Assembly: GCA_947503775.1 (NCBI GenBank) | Contig: CANNFE010000005.1 | Span: 1 to 64,000, forward strand | DNA length: 64,000 bases | Source of the DNA: an uncultured Paracoccaceae bacterium | GTDB taxonomy: Bacteria; Pseudomonadota; Alphaproteobacteria; Rhodobacterales; Rhodobacteraceae | Direction: 5' to 3' | Part shown: in pieces, positions 44,244 through 53,486 of the stretch | Layout: each line of letters starts with the position of its first letter | Position numbering within the stretch: the stretch's first letter is position 1 | Notes under the pieces: generated by a model | The model's database searches: none | What the model was told of the DNA's origin: nothing | The model's input: the letters and a program-made list of their open reading frames with translations, nothing else | Position numbers and translations under genes: made by a program

Positions 44244-45145
44244 AAATCGCAATGCTGGCTCGAAACGCCGAGCTTTATTCTCACAGACGCATCAAAGAAG
44301 CTGCCCAAGACCGCGGCCACGAACTCGATATCATCAACACGTTGCGCTGCTATATGAACATCGCCTCGCGCCGGCCTGAAATCTACTACAACGGCGAGAA
44401 GCTCCCGAAATACGATGCCGTGATCCCAAGGATCGGCGCATCAGTCACGTTCTACGGAATGGCAGTGCTGCGTCAGTTCGAGATGCAAGGCGTCTATCCC
44501 CTGAACGAGTCGGTCGCCATTGGCCGGTCACGGGACAAGCTACGCTCGATGCAACTGCTGGCGCGCGATGGGGTTGGACTGCCGGTGACGACCTTTGCCC
44601 ACGATCCCAAGCAGACAGAAGAAGTTCTAGAGGTTGCTGGCGAGGCCCCGCTCGTCATCAAGCTCCTTGAAGGAACGCAAGGCCTGGGCGTCGTCCTTGC
44701 CGATACAAACCGTTCGGCAAAATCCGTCGTTGAGGCCTTCCGCGCCTCCGGGACAAACATCCTGATCCAGGAATTCATAAAAGAGGCGGGTGGCACGGAC
44801 ATACGAGCCATCGTCATCGGCGGGAAAGTGATCGCCGCCATGAAGCGGACAGGAGCCGAAGGGGAGTTCCGTTCAAACCTGCACCGGGGTGGTTCCGCCC
44901 AGTTGGTCAAGCTCTCGCCCGAAGAGCGTTCTACGGCCGTCAGGGCAGCCAAGGCCATGGGGTTGAATGCCTGCGGCGTCGATATGCTGCGCGCCAATCA
45001 CGGAGCTGTCGTGATGGAGGTCAATTCCTCCCCTGGACTGGAGGGTGTCGAAAAGGCGACAGGGCTCGATGTTGCAGGAAAAATGATCGAGTTTATCGAG
45101 AAAAACGCCAAGCCTGGAAAGACAAGAACAAAGGGCAAAGGTTGA
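44240..45145 (+). CDS. rimK: Ribosomal protein S6--L-glutamate ligase
   Basis: 301 residues, of ATP-grasp fold. It starts [20 protein letters not shown], with [57 protein letters not shown], and [20 protein letters not shown]. It adds glutamates to the C-terminus of S6, tuning ribosomes. It is translationally coupled to both neighbours, an upstream RimB-like protease and a downstream M14-type deacylase. Confidence 0.93.
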   Translation: MKIAMLARNAELYSHRRIKEAAQDRGHELDIINTLRCYMNIASRRPEIYYNGEKLPKYDAVIPRIGASVTFYGMAVLRQFEMQGVYPLNESVAIGRSRDKLRSMQLLARDGVGLPVTTFAHDPKQTEEVLEVAGEAPLVIKLLEGTQGLGVVLADTNRSAKSVVEAFRASGTNILIQEFIKEAGGTDIRAIVIGGKVIAAMKRTGAEGEFRSNLHRGGSAQLVKLSPEERSTAVRAAKAMGLNACGVDMLRANHGAVVMEVNSSPGLEGVEKATGLDVAGKMIEFIEKNAKPGKTRTKGKG

Positions 45146-46188
45146 TGCTGAAGCGCAGGAGCTTCGACATCGGCGGTGAGGAAATTTTACCGGGAGAGCG
45201 CCGTACGATCGACCTTCCCGTCAGTTCGTTATCTGACCATACGCCGGTTAACATGTCGGCCCACATCGTCCACGGAAGGACCGATGGCCCTGTGATCTTC
45301 GTGAGTGCCGGCGTGCATGGCGACGAAGTGATCGGGATCGAAATCGTCCGCCGTCTTTTGAAATCACCAGCGTTGAAGGGCCTGCGAGGCACATTGATTG
45401 TCATTCCTATCGTGAATTCGTTCGGGTTCATCAACCGGTCCAGGTATTTGCCGGATCGGCGTGACCTGAACCGATCATTTCCCGGAAGCGAAGGCGGATC
45501 GCTCGCCGCGCGCCTGGCGCATCTATTTCTCAAGGAGATCATCGCGCGCGCGGATTTCGGGATCGACCTCCATTCGGCAGCGATCCATCGGATCAACTAT
45601 CCGCAGGTGCGTGTCTCCCCGGACGACCCTGCGGCACGGTCGCTCGCGGATGTGTTTGCCGCACCGATTATCATGGAGGCTCCTATCCGGCAGGGCTCGT
45701 TACGACAGTCGGCAAAAGACATGGGAAAAACGGTTCTTCTGTTCGAAGCGGGGGAAGGGTTGCGGTTCGATGAAGTCTCTGTTCGCGCAGGCCTGGCCGG
45801 TATCCTGAGGGTCATGAAATCACTTGGCATGATATCAGGGCGGGGCGTCGCCGCTGCCAAGGCTCCAGCGCAATTCTGCTCGTCCAGCAAATGGCTGCGC
45901 GCACCGATGGGAGGTCTATTTCGCAGCTTGAAGGCAGACGGGGATCCGGTGCGCCAAGACGACGTTTTGGGTCTCGTTTCCGATCCCTTCGGTGAAGATG
46001 AGACCGAAGTGACTGCACCTTTTGATGGGATCATTGTCGGTCGAGCGGTGCTCCCCGTCGTCAACGAAGGGGATGCCGTGTTTCACCTCGCGCGGGTTAA
46101 GTCTGTGAAGAAGGCAGAGAACGCGATGGACGACCACTCAGCCCAGCTTGCCGACGATCCGATGTTTGATGAAGACGAAATAATCTGA
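45145..46188 (+). CDS. Succinylglutamate desuccinylase/aspartoacylase-family metallohydrolase
   Basis: 347 residues. I take the ATG at 45145, which overlaps the rimK stop as TGATG; a TTG three bases upstream is also possible. The zinc ligands are H and E in VSAGVHGDEVIGIEIV and H in GIDLHSAAIHR. DRRDLNRSFPGSEGGSLAAR is another family block. The C-terminus (PLGGLF-like APMGGLFRSLKADGD) has a lipoyl-like fold. In this operon it may act on glutamate-peptide bonds of modified S6 or on released peptides; this is inference from context. Confidence 0.88.
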   Translation: MLKRRSFDIGGEEILPGERRTIDLPVSSLSDHTPVNMSAHIVHGRTDGPVIFVSAGVHGDEVIGIEIVRRLLKSPALKGLRGTLIVIPIVNSFGFINRSRYLPDRRDLNRSFPGSEGGSLAARLAHLFLKEIIARADFGIDLHSAAIHRINYPQVRVSPDDPAARSLADVFAAPIIMEAPIRQGSLRQSAKDMGKTVLLFEAGEGLRFDEVSVRAGLAGILRVMKSLGMISGRGVAAAKAPAQFCSSSKWLRAPMGGLFRSLKADGDPVRQDDVLGLVSDPFGEDETEVTAPFDGIIVGRAVLPVVNEGDAVFHLARVKSVKKAENAMDDHSAQLADDPMFDEDEII

Positions 46189-46589
46189 AGAATTCAGACC
46201 CTTTCCGGGCTGGACACCCCCCCTCTGCATCGCAAGCCCCTGACCTTTGCAAAGCTGCCCTTGATGGCTTTTCAGCACTCGGTAAGACGAGCGCATGCCA
46301 GATTTCTGCGGCCTTCCACAAAGATGCCCTTTCTCAAGATTTCAGCTCAACCGCACACGCTGTGCGCGGCGCCCCGAGATGACCTGAGCTCGCGTCTCAA
46401 CCGATCGGCCTCCGCCCAGCCGCGCCGCAGGGCGCTGCTCAGAGGCGGTCAGCAAGTCGCCCCCGACGGCCGGGCCGGGCGGGTGCCGCGAGGGCCGCAG
46501 GCCCCGCGCAGTCGCCCGCGTCCGGCGCCATATTGCCGCGCCGCCGCAAACGCCCTAGACATGCTGCACCTGCAAACAGGAGCGTGACC
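46189..46589. other. 401-base gap before pyruvate carboxylase
   Basis: No supported gene. The in-frame extension of the carboxylase to 46533 reads Arg/Pro-rich and non-coding. The promoter of pyc is expected here. I see no convincing hairpin or riboswitch. Confidence 0.45.
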
Positions 46590-49500
46590 ATGACCGAGTT
46601 CTCCAAGATCCTCATCGCCAACCGGGGGGAGATCGCGATCCGCGTCATGCGGGCGGCCAACGAGATGGGTAAGAAGACCGTCGCCGTCTATGCCGAAGAG
46701 GACAAGCTGGGCCTCCACCGCTTTAAGGCCGACGAGGCCTACAAGATCGGCGAGGGTCTCGGCCCTGTCGCCGCTTACCTCTCCATCGAGGATATCATCC
46801 GCGTCGCCAAGCTCTCGGGCGCCGATGCCGTCCATCCGGGCTATGGCCTGCTCTCCGAGAACCCCGATTTTGTCGATGCCTGCACCGAAGCCGGCCTTAC
46901 CTTCATCGGCCCCAAGGCCAAGACGATGCGCCAGCTCGGCGACAAGGCCTCCGCCCGCAAGGTCGCCATCGAGGCGGGCGTCCCGGTCATACCGGCAACC
47001 GATGTGCTGGGCGATGACATGAAGGCCATCGCCAAAGAGGCCAAAAAGATCGGCTATCCCCTCATGCTAAAGGCCAGCTGGGGCGGCGGCGGGCGCGGCA
47101 TGCGCCCCATCACCGGCCCCGACGAGCTGGAAGAGAAGATCCGCGAAGGCCGCCGCGAGGCCGAGGCCGCCTTCGGCAACGGCGAGGGCTATCTGGAAAA
47201 GATGATCCTCAAGGCTCGCCATGTCGAGGTGCAGATCCTTGGCGACAGCCATGGCGAGATCTACCACCTCTACGAACGCGACTGCTCCGTGCAGCGCCGC
47301 AACCAGAAAGTCGTCGAACGCGCCCCCGCCCCCTACCTGTCGCCCACCCAGCGCGAACATATCTGTTCGCTGGGCAAGAAGATCTGCCAGCACGTGAACT
47401 ACGAATGCGCGGGCACCGTCGAGTTCCTCATGGATATGGAGAGCGGCGAGTTCTACTTCATTGAGGTCAATCCCCGCGTGCAGGTCGAACATACCGTGAC
47501 CGAGGAAGTGACCGGCATTGACATCGTCCGCGCCCAGATCCTCATCGCCGAAGGCAAAAGCCTGGTCGAGGCGACCGGCACCGCCTCGCAATACGACGTC
47601 AAGCTTGACGGTCACGCCATCCAGTGCCGCGTGACGACCGAGGATCCGACCAACAACTTCATCCCCGATTACGGCCGCATCACCGCCTATCGCGGCGCCA
47701 CCGGCATGGGCATTCGGCTCGACGGCGGCACCGCCTATTCCGGCGCCGTCATCACCCGCTACTACGACAGCCTGCTGGAAAAGGTCACCGCCTGGGCCCC
47801 CACGCCCGAGGCCGCCATCGCCCGGATGGACCGCGCCTTGCGCGAATTCCGCATCCGGGGCGTCTCGACCAACATCGCCTTCGTCGAGAACCTGCTCAAG
47901 CACCCGACCTTCCTGAATTACGAATACCACACCAAGTTCATCGACGAGACGCCCGAACTCTTCGATTTCGCGCCCCGCCGCGACCGCGCAACCAAGATCC
48001 TGCGCTACATCGCCGACATCACCGTCAACGGTCACCCCGAAACCCAGGGCCGCCCCATGCCCTCCCCCGAGGCGCGCAAACCCCGCGCGCCCGTCACCTC
48101 GATCGACGCACCGCCTACAGGGACCGCGACGATCCTCGCGGAGAAAGGCGTGGAGGGTGTCATTGCTCACCTGAACGCCTCCAAGCGCCTCCACATCACA
48201 GACACGACGATGCGCGACGGCCACCAGTCGCTCCTGGCCACCCGCATGCGCAGCTTCGACATGATCGCCGCCGCCCCGACCTATGCCCACAAGCTGCCGC
48301 AGCTCTTTTCCGTCGAATGCTGGGGCGGCGCGACCTTCGACGTGGCCTACCGCTTTTTGCAGGAATGCCCGTGGCAGCGCCTGCGCGACATCAAGGCGCG
48401 GATGCCCAACATCCTGACCCAGATGCTGCTGCGCGGCTCGAACGGGGTCGGCTACACCAACTATCCCGACAACGTCGTCCAGTTCTTCGTCAAGACCGCC
48501 GCGGAAAGTGGCGTCGACGTCTTCCGCGTCTTCGACAGTCTCAACTGGGTGGAGAATATGCGCGTCGCCATGGATGCCGTGCTCGGGACGGGCAAGATCT
48601 GCGAAGGCACGGTCTGCTATACCGGTGACCTGCTCGACCCGGACCGCGCCAAGTACGATCTGAAATACTACGTGGACACCGCCAAAGAGCTGCAATCGGC
48701 CGGGGCCCAGATCCTCGGCCTCAAGGACATGGCGGGCCTTCTCAAACCCGCCGCCGCAACCCGGCTCGTGACCGCTCTCAAGGAAGAGGTCGGCCTGCCG
48801 ATCCACTTCCACACTCACGACACATCGGGCGCCGCCATCGCCACGATCCTCGCCGCCTCCGAGGCGGGTGTGAACATCGTCGATTGCGCCATGGACGCGC
48901 TGTCGGGCAACACCTCCCAGCCCACGCTCGGCTCTGTGGTCGAGGCGCTGAAGGCCACGCCGCGTGATACCGGGCTCGATCCGGTGACAATCCGCGAGAT
49001 CTCGAACTACTGGGAGGCCGTCCGTGCCCACTACGCCGCCTTCGAAAGCGGCCTGCAGGCCCCCGCCTCCGAGGTCTACCTGCACGAAATGCCCGGCGGC
49101 CAGTTCACCAATCTCAAGGCGCAGGCCCGCTCCCTGGGCCTTGAGGAACGCTGGCACCAGGTCGCCCAGACCTATGCCGCCGTGAACCAGATGTTCGGCG
49201 ATATCGTCAAGGTCACGCCCTCCTCCAAGGTCGTCGGCGACATGGCCCTGATGATGGTGGCCCAGAACCTCACCCGCGCCGAGGTCGAGGATCCGGACAC
49301 CGATGTCGCCTTCCCCGACAGCGTGATCGACATGATGCGCGGCGCGCTCGGCCAGCCTCCCGGCGGCTGGCCCAAGAAGATCCAGTCCAAGATCCTCAAG
49401 GGCGAAAAGCCCCTCACCGACCGCCCGGGCAAGCACCTCGACCCGGTCGATCTGGAGGCGACCCGCACCGATCTCGCCGCCCAGACCGGCACCGAAATCG

Positions 49501-50030
49501 ATGACGAGGATATGGCCGCCTACCTGATGTATCCCAAGGTCTTCACCGATTACGCCGCCCGCCACGCCGAATACGGCCCCGTCCGCTCTTTGCCGACCCA
49601 TACTTTCTTTTACGGCATGCAGCCGGGCGAAGAGATCGAGGTGGAAATCGATCCCGGCAAGACCCTCGTCGTGCGCATGCAGGCGATGGGAGAGACCAAT
49701 GAAAAGGGCGAGGCCAAGGTCTTCTTCGAGCTGAACGGCCAGCCGCGCAATATCCGCGTGCCGAACCGCCTCATCGCTGCAGCGACCCAGGCCCGCCCCA
49801 AGGCCGAAGACGGCAATGCCAACCATATCGGAGCGCCCATGCCCGGCGTCGTCGCCACCATCGCCGCCCAGACCGGCGCCAAGGTCAAAGAGGGCGATCT
49901 GCTCTTGACGATCGAAGCCATGAAGATGGAAACCGGCCTTCACGCCGAACGCGACGCCGTCGTCAAAGCCGTCCATATCACGCCGGGCGCCCAGATCGAT
50001 GCCAAGGATTTGTTGGTCGAATTGGAGTAA
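46590..50030 (+). CDS. pyc: Pyruvate carboxylase
   Basis: 1146 residues from the ATG at 46590 with CAGGAG upstream. The order is that of single-chain pyruvate carboxylase. Biotin carboxylase spans about 1-450 (KILIANRGEIAIRVMRAANE, KASWGGGGRGMR, FIEVNPRVQVEHTVTEEVTG). Carboxyltransferase spans about 530-800 (ITDTTMRDGHQSLLATRMR, ECWGGATFDVAYRFL, HFHTHDTSGA). PYC_OADA and a C-terminal biotinyl domain follow, with the biotin Lys in EAMKMETGL. It converts pyruvate, bicarbonate and ATP to oxaloacetate, an anaplerotic route in the cytoplasm. It is a stand-alone gene. Confidence 0.97.
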   Translation: MTEFSKILIANRGEIAIRVMRAANEMGKKTVAVYAEEDKLGLHRFKADEAYKIGEGLGPVAAYLSIEDIIRVAKLSGADAVHPGYGLLSENPDFVDACTEAGLTFIGPKAKTMRQLGDKASARKVAIEAGVPVIPATDVLGDDMKAIAKEAKKIGYPLMLKASWGGGGRGMRPITGPDELEEKIREGRREAEAAFGNGEGYLEKMILKARHVEVQILGDSHGEIYHLYERDCSVQRRNQKVVERAPAPYLSPTQREHICSLGKKICQHVNYECAGTVEFLMDMESGEFYFIEVNPRVQVEHTVTEEVTGIDIVRAQILIAEGKSLVEATGTASQYDVKLDGHAIQCRVTTEDPTNNFIPDYGRITAYRGATGMGIRLDGGTAYSGAVITRYYDSLLEKVTAWAPTPEAAIARMDRALREFRIRGVSTNIAFVENLLKHPTFLNYEYHTKFIDETPELFDFAPRRDRATKILRYIADITVNGHPETQGRPMPSPEARKPRAPVTSIDAPPTGTATILAEKGVEGVIAHLNASKRLHITDTTMRDGHQSLLATRMRSFDMIAAAPTYAHKLPQLFSVECWGGATFDVAYRFLQECPWQRLRDIKARMPNILTQMLLRGSNGVGYTNYPDNVVQFFVKTAAESGVDVFRVFDSLNWVENMRVAMDAVLGTGKICEGTVCYTGDLLDPDRAKYDLKYYVDTAKELQSAGAQILGLKDMAGLLKPAAATRLVTALKEEVGLPIHFHTHDTSGAAIATILAASEAGVNIVDCAMDALSGNTSQPTLGSVVEALKATPRDTGLDPVTIREISNYWEAVRAHYAAFESGLQAPASEVYLHEMPGGQFTNLKAQARSLGLEERWHQVAQTYAAVNQMFGDIVKVTPSSKVVGDMALMMVAQNLTRAEVEDPDTDVAFPDSVIDMMRGALGQPPGGWPKKIQSKILKGEKPLTDRPGKHLDPVDLEATRTDLAAQTGTEIDDEDMAAYLMYPKVFTDYAARHAEYGPVRSLPTHTFFYGMQPGEEIEVEIDPGKTLVVRMQAMGETNEKGEAKVFFELNGQPRNIRVPNRLIAAATQARPKAEDGNANHIGAPMPGVVATIAAQTGAKVKEGDLLLTIEAMKMETGLHAERDAVVKAVHITPGAQIDAKDLLVELE

Positions 50031-50112
50031 AGAAAGAGCGACACGAATTGGCCCGATTTTGCGTCTAGAAAGCTGGGTGACCTCGAGACATTCACCCAAA
50101 GCATAACGGCCC

Positions 50113-51216
50113 ATGACAGCCTCTCTTCTGCCATCCGGATCAAGCGGAACCGATGCGGCCGGTCAAACGGGGTTCCGGTACATCCCCGAACTGGATGGCC
50201 TGCGCTATCTTGCGGCTCTGTCCATCTTTTTCTTCCACGGCGCCGACGACAGGATCCTGCCCAGCGGAGCGCTTGGCGTCGATGTCTTCCTCGTCCTCAG
50301 CGGCTTTTTGACGGTCTCGGTCGCTCTTGCCGCGCAAGGCCCCTTCTCGCCGGTCATCTTCGTCGCCCGCAGGTTCATCCGCATTTATCCGGCCCTGCTC
50401 GTCGTGACCATCGCCTGCCTTCCGCGACATCTCTATGGCGACTTCGATGCCGTCCTCATCACCGCGACCGTGCTGACCTTCACAAGCAACCTCGCCCTGA
50501 TGGAAGGCGCCAATCTAGGCTCGCTCATTCCCAGTTGGTCCCTCGCCGTCGAGATGCATTTCTATCTCGTCATCTCGCTCTTGCTATGGCTAGCGCTGGT
50601 TCGGGGCAGGCCCGGCAGATCGCGCTCTGATCGCCTATCACGTCTGCAAAAGATCGCACTGGCCGCATTCCTTCTGACAACCGCGCTCCGGATCGCCAGC
50701 GGTCTCTTTCGCGACGCGTATTTCGAGGATTACTTCAACTCGCTCTTTCGCATGTCGGGCCTCTTTCTCGGCGCATGGCTCGCCACCATCCGCTGGCGCC
50801 CGTCCCCACTGCTGGCGAATGTCTCCACCGCCTTGGCCATCGCCATTATCTTCAGCCTGATGCTTCCGCCATACATAAGCGCCGCCGACCTCCTAGAGAT
50901 CACAATCGTCGAGCTTTGCTCGGTCGCCCTCATCCTGTCCTTGGCCACAGGAACGGGCCTGATCGCCGCCCTGCTGCGTCACCCCGTCATGCGACTGCTC
51001 GGCTCATGGTCCTACAGCTTCTATCTGTGCCACCTTCTGGTCCTGCACCTCATCGTCAATCAGATCCCAACCTATACCGGCCTCGCTCTAGCCTTCGCCG
51101 TCGCACATATTTTTGCAGCTGCTTGCTACCGCTATGTCGAGCGCCCCGCCGCAGACGCCCTCCGCAGACATCTGCCGCAAAAGACCGCCTCGGAGGCTCC
51201 TGCATCTGCCACGTGA
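50113..51216 (+). CDS. Acyltransferase 3 family (OafA/YrhL-like) membrane protein
   Basis: 367 residues. GFRYIPELDGLRYLAALSIF and FFHGADDRILPSGALGVDVF hold the catalytic-type His and the D-x-F-L-V-LSGF motif of acyltransferase 3. About ten membrane helices follow, with SWSLAVEMHFYLVISLLLWL. The C-terminus (YVERPA) is typical as well. It transfers an acyl group to a carbohydrate or lipid across the inner membrane. Stand-alone gene with unknown acceptor. Confidence 0.9.
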   Translation: MTASLLPSGSSGTDAAGQTGFRYIPELDGLRYLAALSIFFFHGADDRILPSGALGVDVFLVLSGFLTVSVALAAQGPFSPVIFVARRFIRIYPALLVVTIACLPRHLYGDFDAVLITATVLTFTSNLALMEGANLGSLIPSWSLAVEMHFYLVISLLLWLALVRGRPGRSRSDRLSRLQKIALAAFLLTTALRIASGLFRDAYFEDYFNSLFRMSGLFLGAWLATIRWRPSPLLANVSTALAIAIIFSLMLPPYISAADLLEITIVELCSVALILSLATGTGLIAALLRHPVMRLLGSWSYSFYLCHLLVLHLIVNQIPTYTGLALAFAVAHIFAAACYRYVERPAADALRRHLPQKTASEAPASAT

Positions 51217-51504
51217 AGGTTTTTCAACAATCCCGCAGTGAGACCCAGCATTGCTTCCAACGTTGCGCGCCGCACCGAGGCGGTCGCAGCCTTAATGCGC
51301 CCTGACCCGGATTTTCCTCCGACCAGATGCCGACGGATCTCCGACCGGATGCCGCATGGCCGATTTTCAACCAAGGAAGATGTTAACCCTGATTCTCCCA
51401 CAAAGCCCCAACCCCGCGGTCTGCCACCTCTCGCCGGTTCAGAGCCCCTTGCACCTTCCCAAGCCCAAAGGGGGGCCAAGCCGCCGCGTCATTCGATTTT
51501 CCTC
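51217..51504. other. Gap before tRNA-Gly, holds degenerate ATGCCG repeats
   Basis: No gene is supported. Around 51,326-51,372 the sequence has ATGCCGACGGAT, CCGGATGCCGCATGGCCG and GATTTTC. Similar words occur at 18,208-18,246 downstream of dacC, which suggests a dispersed intergenic repeat. Confidence 0.4.
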
Positions 51505-51533
51505 TTGCGGAGAACGCCGAACCCCCCTATCTG
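51505..51533 (+). promoter_or_regulatory. Likely sigma-70 promoter of tRNA-Gly
   Basis: TTGCGG (51505-51510) and TATCTG (51528-51533) are separated by 17 bases. Transcription would begin about 10 bases before the tRNA 5' end. Confidence 0.5.
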
Positions 51534-51550
51534 ACGCTCACCCAATGGAT

Positions 51551-51625
51551 GCGGGCGTAGCTCAGGGGTAGAGCATAACCTTGCCAAGGTTAGGGTCGTG
51601 AGTTCGAATCTCATCGCCCGCTCCA
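51551..51625 (+). tRNA. tRNA-Gly (anticodon GCC)
   Basis: Acceptor GCGGGCG (51551-51557) pairs with CGCCCGC (51615-51621), followed by discriminator T and an encoded CCA. The anticodon arm is ACCTTGCCAAGGT with anticodon GCC, and the T-arm has GTTCGAATC. Length 75 bases. It lies 22 bases from the end of the convergent SARP-like regulator gene. Confidence 0.96.
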
Positions 51626-51647
51626 AAAAAGATTTTCAGTCAGAGCG

Positions 51648-53303
51648 TTACTTGATCCGCTTAACGTTTGTTATGAGACCTGTTTTCCTAAGTGTTCGAA
51701 CTGGATACTCTGGATCGTTTATCATCTGATCCAGCGTAAAACCCGGCTCGATGGCAACCAGCTTCTGACGAACCTGATCAGCTGCTTCGAGATTTCCGCG
51801 ATGAGCATAAAGCGCGATGAGATGCCGGTGAACCGGCCTCAAAGCCGGAGCGGCCCTCACAGCCGCCTCTCCAGTCGCAATCGCCTCGTCCAGTCGTCCT
51901 GTCGCCACACAGATGTTGCAATGATGCAAATCCCACCACTGCCTGAACCTTGAATGCGCCGCGAAAGCTCGGGCCCGGGCCGAGAGATTATACGCTTCAT
52001 CCTGCGCACCTTCGAGCATCTTAGCCGATGCAAGCGCTTGTAAAGCATAAGGACTATCGGGATTTGCCTCCACTGCACCCGTCGCCAGAGGCAAGGCCGT
52101 TGTTGGATCTCCCCAGAGCATCGCGTCGGTTTGGGCAACCAGAGATCGAACAACCGCATTCGTCCCCTCGCTCGCCAGAGCTCTGTTGATCAGCTCTTGA
52201 GCGTATTGCTGCAAAGGTGCGCGGTCAGCCTGCGGCATCTCAATCGTACGAGCGAGCTGCAGAAGTGCTGACCAGGCGAGAAAAACACCTTTCTTATCCG
52301 TCGTATGGGCCTCGTTGAAGAGAAGCTCTGCTTCATCGAAGGTATCGGGATCGAAAGAGAAAAGCTTGTGAAGCGCAAGCTGGCCTAGCGCGTTTGCACG
52401 GCTTGCAGGACGTCCGAGCCCCAGCGAATGTGGCAGGTGCGCCAGCGTGGCCTCCGCGGCATCAAAGGAGATCTGCGCAATCGCCCTGCTTCCAATCAGA
52501 GAAGAGGCGGGTCCACTGATCCGACAGGTCTTGGAGTAGAGAACCTCTGAGCTGGGTGCATGCAGAACTTTGATCAAAGCAAGACAAACACCGTCATCTT
52601 CGATGATATCGCATTCGACTTCGATATCGGTCTTCTTCTCGGGCTCCCGGCCTCCCTCCAACGGAGGAGCATATTTCAAGACAGAGACATGCTCTCCGAT
52701 CCCGTTGCCGATCTGGTTCGATATCATCTCGCCGATCAGCATCGCATTGAGACCTTGAGGACTCTTCGAACGATACCGAATTACAATAGGAGCGTTGTCA
52801 CGCCTGAGCGGGCTGAGCGGGCTGTCTAACGTTAATGTAGGCGGAGCACTCAAGGCTAGAGCAGACTCCGCAGCCATCACATCAACCGGTTGGCAGGCGG
52901 CTCTCCAGTCCTCGAAGGCGGGATCGCGAATGTCCAGGCCTTCAAGGAACTCGGCTCCGGCCGGTGCGTCCGCCTGATCGGCGATCCGCACGAATTCTGC
53001 TTCAAGCCATATATCGCGACGGTCTGCACCAATAGCATAGGATAGATCGCCAAGGCTTCGCTTTATATCGACAAGAGACTGACGAAGACTGCCTCCCGCT
53101 TGATCCGGATGCCTGTCGCTCCAAAGATGGTCAGCAATCCAGCGCCGGCTCCGCCGCATTTCAGGAGCCTTGGCTAGCAAAGCGATGATTCCGCACGCTT
53201 TTCGGCTCTTTGGAGTGAGGTCCGCTCCATCTTCACTCCGCACCAGAAAGCGACCAAAGAGAACCAACTCGACCGATTGTCGCTTAGAAGCCTCTGGCTT
53301 CAT
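51648..53303 (-). CDS. SARP-like transcriptional regulator with C-terminal repeats
   Basis: 551 residues from the ATG at 53303, which has GGGGAG upstream; the frame is open to 53393. Residues about 10-100 are an OmpR/SARP-type winged helix (VELVLFGRFLVRSEDGADLT, PKSRKACGIIALLA, ADHLWSDRHPDQAGGSLRQS). A middle domain (RYRSKSPQGLNAMLIGEMIS ... IEVECDIIEDDGVCLALIKV) resembles TolB-N/FlgO-like sensors of adenylate-cyclase and CadC-type regulators. The C-terminal half is helical and TPR-like (PHSLGLGRPASRANALGQLA, AALRPVHRHLIALYAHRGNL). It reads away from the PAP2/S8 genes and may control them. Confidence 0.75.
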   Translation of the reverse strand: MKPEASKRQSVELVLFGRFLVRSEDGADLTPKSRKACGIIALLAKAPEMRRSRRWIADHLWSDRHPDQAGGSLRQSLVDIKRSLGDLSYAIGADRRDIWLEAEFVRIADQADAPAGAEFLEGLDIRDPAFEDWRAACQPVDVMAAESALALSAPPTLTLDSPLSPLRRDNAPIVIRYRSKSPQGLNAMLIGEMISNQIGNGIGEHVSVLKYAPPLEGGREPEKKTDIEVECDIIEDDGVCLALIKVLHAPSSEVLYSKTCRISGPASSLIGSRAIAQISFDAAEATLAHLPHSLGLGRPASRANALGQLALHKLFSFDPDTFDEAELLFNEAHTTDKKGVFLAWSALLQLARTIEMPQADRAPLQQYAQELINRALASEGTNAVVRSLVAQTDAMLWGDPTTALPLATGAVEANPDSPYALQALASAKMLEGAQDEAYNLSARARAFAAHSRFRQWWDLHHCNICVATGRLDEAIATGEAAVRAAPALRPVHRHLIALYAHRGNLEAADQVRQKLVAIEPGFTLDQMINDPEYPVRTLRKTGLITNVKRIK

Positions 53304-53486
53304 GAGTAGGCTCCCCTTCCTGATCCAGTTTAACTTATCACAATTATCCAAAACGCGGCTGTCTGAAATGAGGTTTCGTGAAAAGTGCGTCAAAGATGAT
53401 TGTATATGCCACCGAAGCCTTTGACGATACTCTCTAAATGAGGCTCATTACCACTATCAATTCAACGCGTTATGGATGGGGATCAC

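Noticed and set aside
47067-50114. Very long open frame antisense to pyruvate carboxylase
   Set aside because: It is the mirror of a high-GC gene with strong third-position bias; it is Gly/Asp/His-rich with no domain, and pyc is unmistakable.
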